A stretch of DNA of 7,755 nucleotides from Acidobacteriota bacterium (GTDB lineage: Bacteria; Acidobacteriota; Terriglobia; Terriglobales; Acidobacteriaceae). Position 1 is the stretch's first letter. Each line of letters begins with the position of its first letter. Made by a program: the position numbers and the translations under genes. The stretch is from positions 1 to 7,755 of the forward strand of contig JAJYSL010000203.1 of NCBI GenBank assembly GCA_021793595.1, written 5' to 3'. Shown piece by piece: positions 5,716 through 7,755 of this stretch. The notes under the pieces were generated by a model that ran no database searches, was not told the origin of the DNA, and saw only the letters and a program-made list of their open reading frames with translations.

Positions 5716-7233
5716 ATGAAAGAAATCCGTCTTCAGAAGAGCAAGTGGTTCTACGATCCAACCCAGCAACTTGGTCCAGCCGGTGGATTCGGCGTTGTAT
5801 TCGCCGGACAGTCGACGACTGGTCAGAAAGTCGCGATTAAGCAGCTCAAGATCGACGCTGAAGCTTCGGCGCACCGAGAGCTTCGGATCGCTTCGTTGTT
5901 TGAGAACCAAAGCACGTCCAACGTGATACCGATCTATGACTCCAGTGAAGACGCCAACTCCGGTCGCTACTTTGTGGTAATGGCGTTGGCCGACAAGAGC
6001 CTCCAAAGCGATATGGCTTCCGGCAAAACCTTCTCGATCAGCGAATCGGTCGATATTCTCCAGCAGATCGCCAACGGCCTTTCCGAGCTGAAAGGCCTCG
6101 TTCATCGGGACCTCAAGCCTGCGAATCTCCTCCTCCACGAGGGCAAGTGGAAGATCGCTGATTTTGGAATAGCCCGATTCGTGGAAGAGTCAACATCGTT
6201 GAATACTCTGGAAGGCTGCCTTTCACCACCCTATGCAGCGCCCGAGCAGTGGCAGCGTGAGAGGGTGCAGGTAGCAACCGATCTGTATGCCTTGGGCTGT
6301 ATTGCTTATGCGCTTGTATCTGGAGCCCTTCCGTTCGTGGGGCAGAGGATTGAGGATTATCGCGACCAGCATATAAACAACCCGCCTTCTGAGTTGCCAG
6401 GTGCAATCCCCGATAAGCTAAAGATTTTGATCGGCATGCTCCTCAGGAAGAGTCCCGACGCGAGACCCGGATTGAACCGGGTGGTGGAGCTGCTGAAAAA
6501 GCTCGAACAGGAAGAGAATGCGCCGCGTCTACCCTCGTCGGTATCAGGAGCGGCAGCACGACTTGAACAGAAGAGGGCGCAGGAAGAATCTGCTGCCGCC
6601 GCGCTCCGATCCAAAGAGTCTGCGCGTGACAGCTTGGCTGAATCAGGTAAGGCGACTCTTGTCGGAATAATGTCCGATCTTCGGAAACGCATTCTTGAGG
6701 ATGCCCCAACGTGCGAACAGGACGGATCGCCTGAACTGACTCTTGGCAGCGCCCAGATCTCTCTGTACACGAGCTTCGGGCGAGGAACGATCCCTGTGGG
6801 CGCGTTCCCCAACTCGAAGTTAGATGTTGTCTTCGCCTGCCCGTTCAGGATCGTGCAATTCAGCCCCACATACCGCTGGGAGTCAGCTCTTCTCTACTGC
6901 AAGATGCCGGGATCCGAGGACTACCGCTGGCATGAAGTGTCGTTCATGCACTCGCCCCTGTCCCGCAGACAAGGGATGGACCCACAAAGTTTGCTCGAAC
7001 ATGTGAATGATGCGCCCTACAGGTTCTATCACGCGGACATGGCGATCGGGCCAGGCATGCATACCTACCAAGTTGCATTCGGCCCCCGACCCATTGATGA
7101 CGAAGATGAGGCTGAATTCATTGAACGCTGGACCACGATGTTCGCCGTTGGGGCTGAGGGCAGATTGAAGTACCCAAGCCGATTGCCGCTTTCCGAGGAT
7201 TACTGGAAGAACCTCGGGATCTATGGCATGTGA
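5716..7233 (+). CDS. Soluble serine/threonine protein kinase (Hanks type) with unassigned C-terminal domain
   Basis: 505 residues from ATG 5716. Kinase domain about 13-265: Gly-rich loop LGPAGGFGVVFAG (19-31), Lys K42 in VAIK, helix-C E55, catalytic loop HRDLKPAN (130-137), DFG 149-151, activation segment ending YAAPEQW (A175-P176-E177), and D189 in DLYALG. All catalytic residues are present, so activity is expected. The Gly-loop is one residue longer than the usual LGxGGFG. Residues about 255-330 are charged, Ala/Glu/Lys-rich and probably coiled coil. Residues about 315-505 form a globular-looking region rich in aromatics (PTYRWESALLYCKM, YRWHEVSFMHSPL, MHTYQVAFGP, ending DYWKNLGIYGM) that I cannot assign. 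No signal or membrane segment, unlike many receptor-type bacterial kinases. Start uncertain: the frame is open from TTG 5704 and TTG 5707, and AAGGGGA (5696-5702) is better spaced for 5707, while ATG 5716 is the only ATG. No cognate phosphatase or FHA protein is adjacent. Confidence 0.92.
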   Translation: MKEIRLQKSKWFYDPTQQLGPAGGFGVVFAGQSTTGQKVAIKQLKIDAEASAHRELRIASLFENQSTSNVIPIYDSSEDANSGRYFVVMALADKSLQSDMASGKTFSISESVDILQQIANGLSELKGLVHRDLKPANLLLHEGKWKIADFGIARFVEESTSLNTLEGCLSPPYAAPEQWQRERVQVATDLYALGCIAYALVSGALPFVGQRIEDYRDQHINNPPSELPGAIPDKLKILIGMLLRKSPDARPGLNRVVELLKKLEQEENAPRLPSSVSGAAARLEQKRAQEESAAAALRSKESARDSLAESGKATLVGIMSDLRKRILEDAPTCEQDGSPELTLGSAQISLYTSFGRGTIPVGAFPNSKLDVVFACPFRIVQFSPTYRWESALLYCKMPGSEDYRWHEVSFMHSPLSRRQGMDPQSLLEHVNDAPYRFYHADMAIGPGMHTYQVAFGPRPIDDEDEAEFIERWTTMFAVGAEGRLKYPSRLPLSEDYWKNLGIYGM

Positions 7234-7498
7234 TCTGGTCAACAACAGCCGTCGCCAACCCACCTACCGTATGCACTTCTGTACCGGCAAGTCGGCCAGT
7301 CTTCAGCGATCCGTGCCCGGCAAGTTGACGGGAAACGGGCTAGCCTGACAAGTGCTTCTGGTTGTCGGTTGTCGATATCAGGCCGAGTCACTCATGGACT
7401 CCTTGCAGGATCTGTGCGCTTCAGGAGCATCGCTTATAGAAGAACGGCGTTGCGGCCGACGTGAGCCTTATCCATATCCAGTTTGCGAATGATATTGA
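7234..7498. other. Intergenic region downstream of the kinase
   Basis: No gene recognised. GCCCG/CGGGC arms around 7317-7342 could pair across a 16-base loop but lack a T-run. On the minus strand, 7508-7434 reads a protein-like 24-codon stretch ending in TAA (ALGFNIIRKLDMDK and then AHVGRNAVLL). It has no start codon or upstream open frame and may be the tail of a decayed gene whose upstream part was replaced by the repeats. Confidence 0.4.
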
Positions 7499-7618
7499 AT
7501 CCCAGGGCTCAGAAGCGAGACGTGCGGCAGCCAGGCGACCTCAGCGCCTGAAGGCGTGGCGTGGATTTAACTTGTTTCCCCGGACTCAAGTCCGGGGTCT
7601 ACCTGAATACGGTCAGGG
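7499..7618. repeat. 120-bp direct repeat, copy 1
   Basis: Identical to copy 2 at 117 of 120 positions (differences at 7505, 7507 and 7514), with an offset of exactly 135 bases. It contains an 8-bp hairpin CCCCGGAC-TCAA-GTCCGGGG at 7578-7597 and a smaller CGCC-TGAA-GGCG hairpin near 7546-7557. No open gene or transposase is associated. It looks like a dispersed intergenic element (REP- or MITE-like); the family is not recognised. Confidence 0.88.
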
Positions 7619-7633
7619 GACGGCGATTCTTTC

Positions 7634-7753
7634 ATCCCATGCCTCAGAGGCGAGACGTGCGGCAGCCAGGCGACCTCAGCGCCTGAAGGCGTGGCGTGGA
7701 TTTAACTTGTTTCCCCGGACTCAAGTCCGGGGTCTACCTGAATACGGTCAGGG
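7634..7753. repeat. 120-bp direct repeat, copy 2
   Basis: Second copy, separated from the first by 15 bases (7619-7633). Its GC-rich hairpin is at 7713-7732. Similarity to copy 1 ends at 7753, where the next base differs, although the window stops two bases later. Further copies could follow beyond the edge. Confidence 0.88.
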
Positions 7754-7755
7754 TG

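Noticed and set aside
6357..6869. 170-codon minus-strand open frame opposite the kinase
   Set aside because: Ser/Arg-rich antisense product with no motif. The + strand kinase frame is unambiguous.
7499..7753. CRISPR array
   Set aside because: The repeat unit is 120 bases and the spacer 15 bases with only two copies, outside any CRISPR repeat and spacer size, and no cas gene is visible.

Overview
The window looks like chromosomal DNA from a moderately GC-rich soil-type bacterium, most likely an acidobacterium (Acidobacteriota). This is inference. The best clue is a decayed PadR regulator followed one base later by the first codons of what looks like an ADOP-type (FtsX-like) ABC permease, a gene pair very common in that phylum. 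Large gene-poor gaps, a Tat-exported aldo/keto reductase and a soluble Ser/Thr kinase fit the same picture. No rRNA, tRNA, CRISPR array or intact mobile element was seen.

Bases 1-1535: the 3' third of a magnesium-transporting P-type ATPase (mgtA, + strand) runs in from the left edge. Convergent to it on the - strand lies a PadR-family regulator pseudogene (942-1307) with one in-frame stop and two compensating frameshifts. The first 17 or so codons of the permease (890-940) follow it and are cut off inside the end of mgtA. The last ten codons of mgtA therefore appear to be read from the antisense of the permease remnant, which marks an old deletion or insertion junction.

Bases 1536-4733: a Tat-signal aldo/keto reductase (1536-2507) with a strong ribosome binding site is followed by about 1.2 kb without a recognisable gene. 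That gap carries a good sigma-54 -24/-12 promoter match at 2916-2932 with no evident target. Next is an unusual 337-residue protein (3720-4733) with a long basic Arg/Gly/Asn-rich disordered half and a degenerate CheY-like receiver domain.

Bases 4839-5715: a HIT-family nucleotide hydrolase (- strand) converges with the receiver-like gene. Just upstream of it are two near-identical perfect palindromes whose centres are 30 bp apart, which look like a paired operator. The rest of the gap to the kinase is unassigned.

Bases 5716-7755: a soluble serine/threonine protein kinase with all catalytic motifs and an unassigned C-terminal half is followed by noncoding DNA. The window ends in two 120-bp direct repeats (117/120 identical, period 135 bp), each holding a GC-rich hairpin.

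The intact genes do not form one pathway. They appear to be separate transcription units (ion uptake, periplasmic redox, signalling, nucleotide turnover) divided by long intergenic stretches with signs of gene decay. No complete undescribed multi-gene system is evident. The most original items are the IDR/pseudo-receiver protein, the kinase with its unassigned C-terminal domain, the twin palindromes and the mgtA/permease junction.
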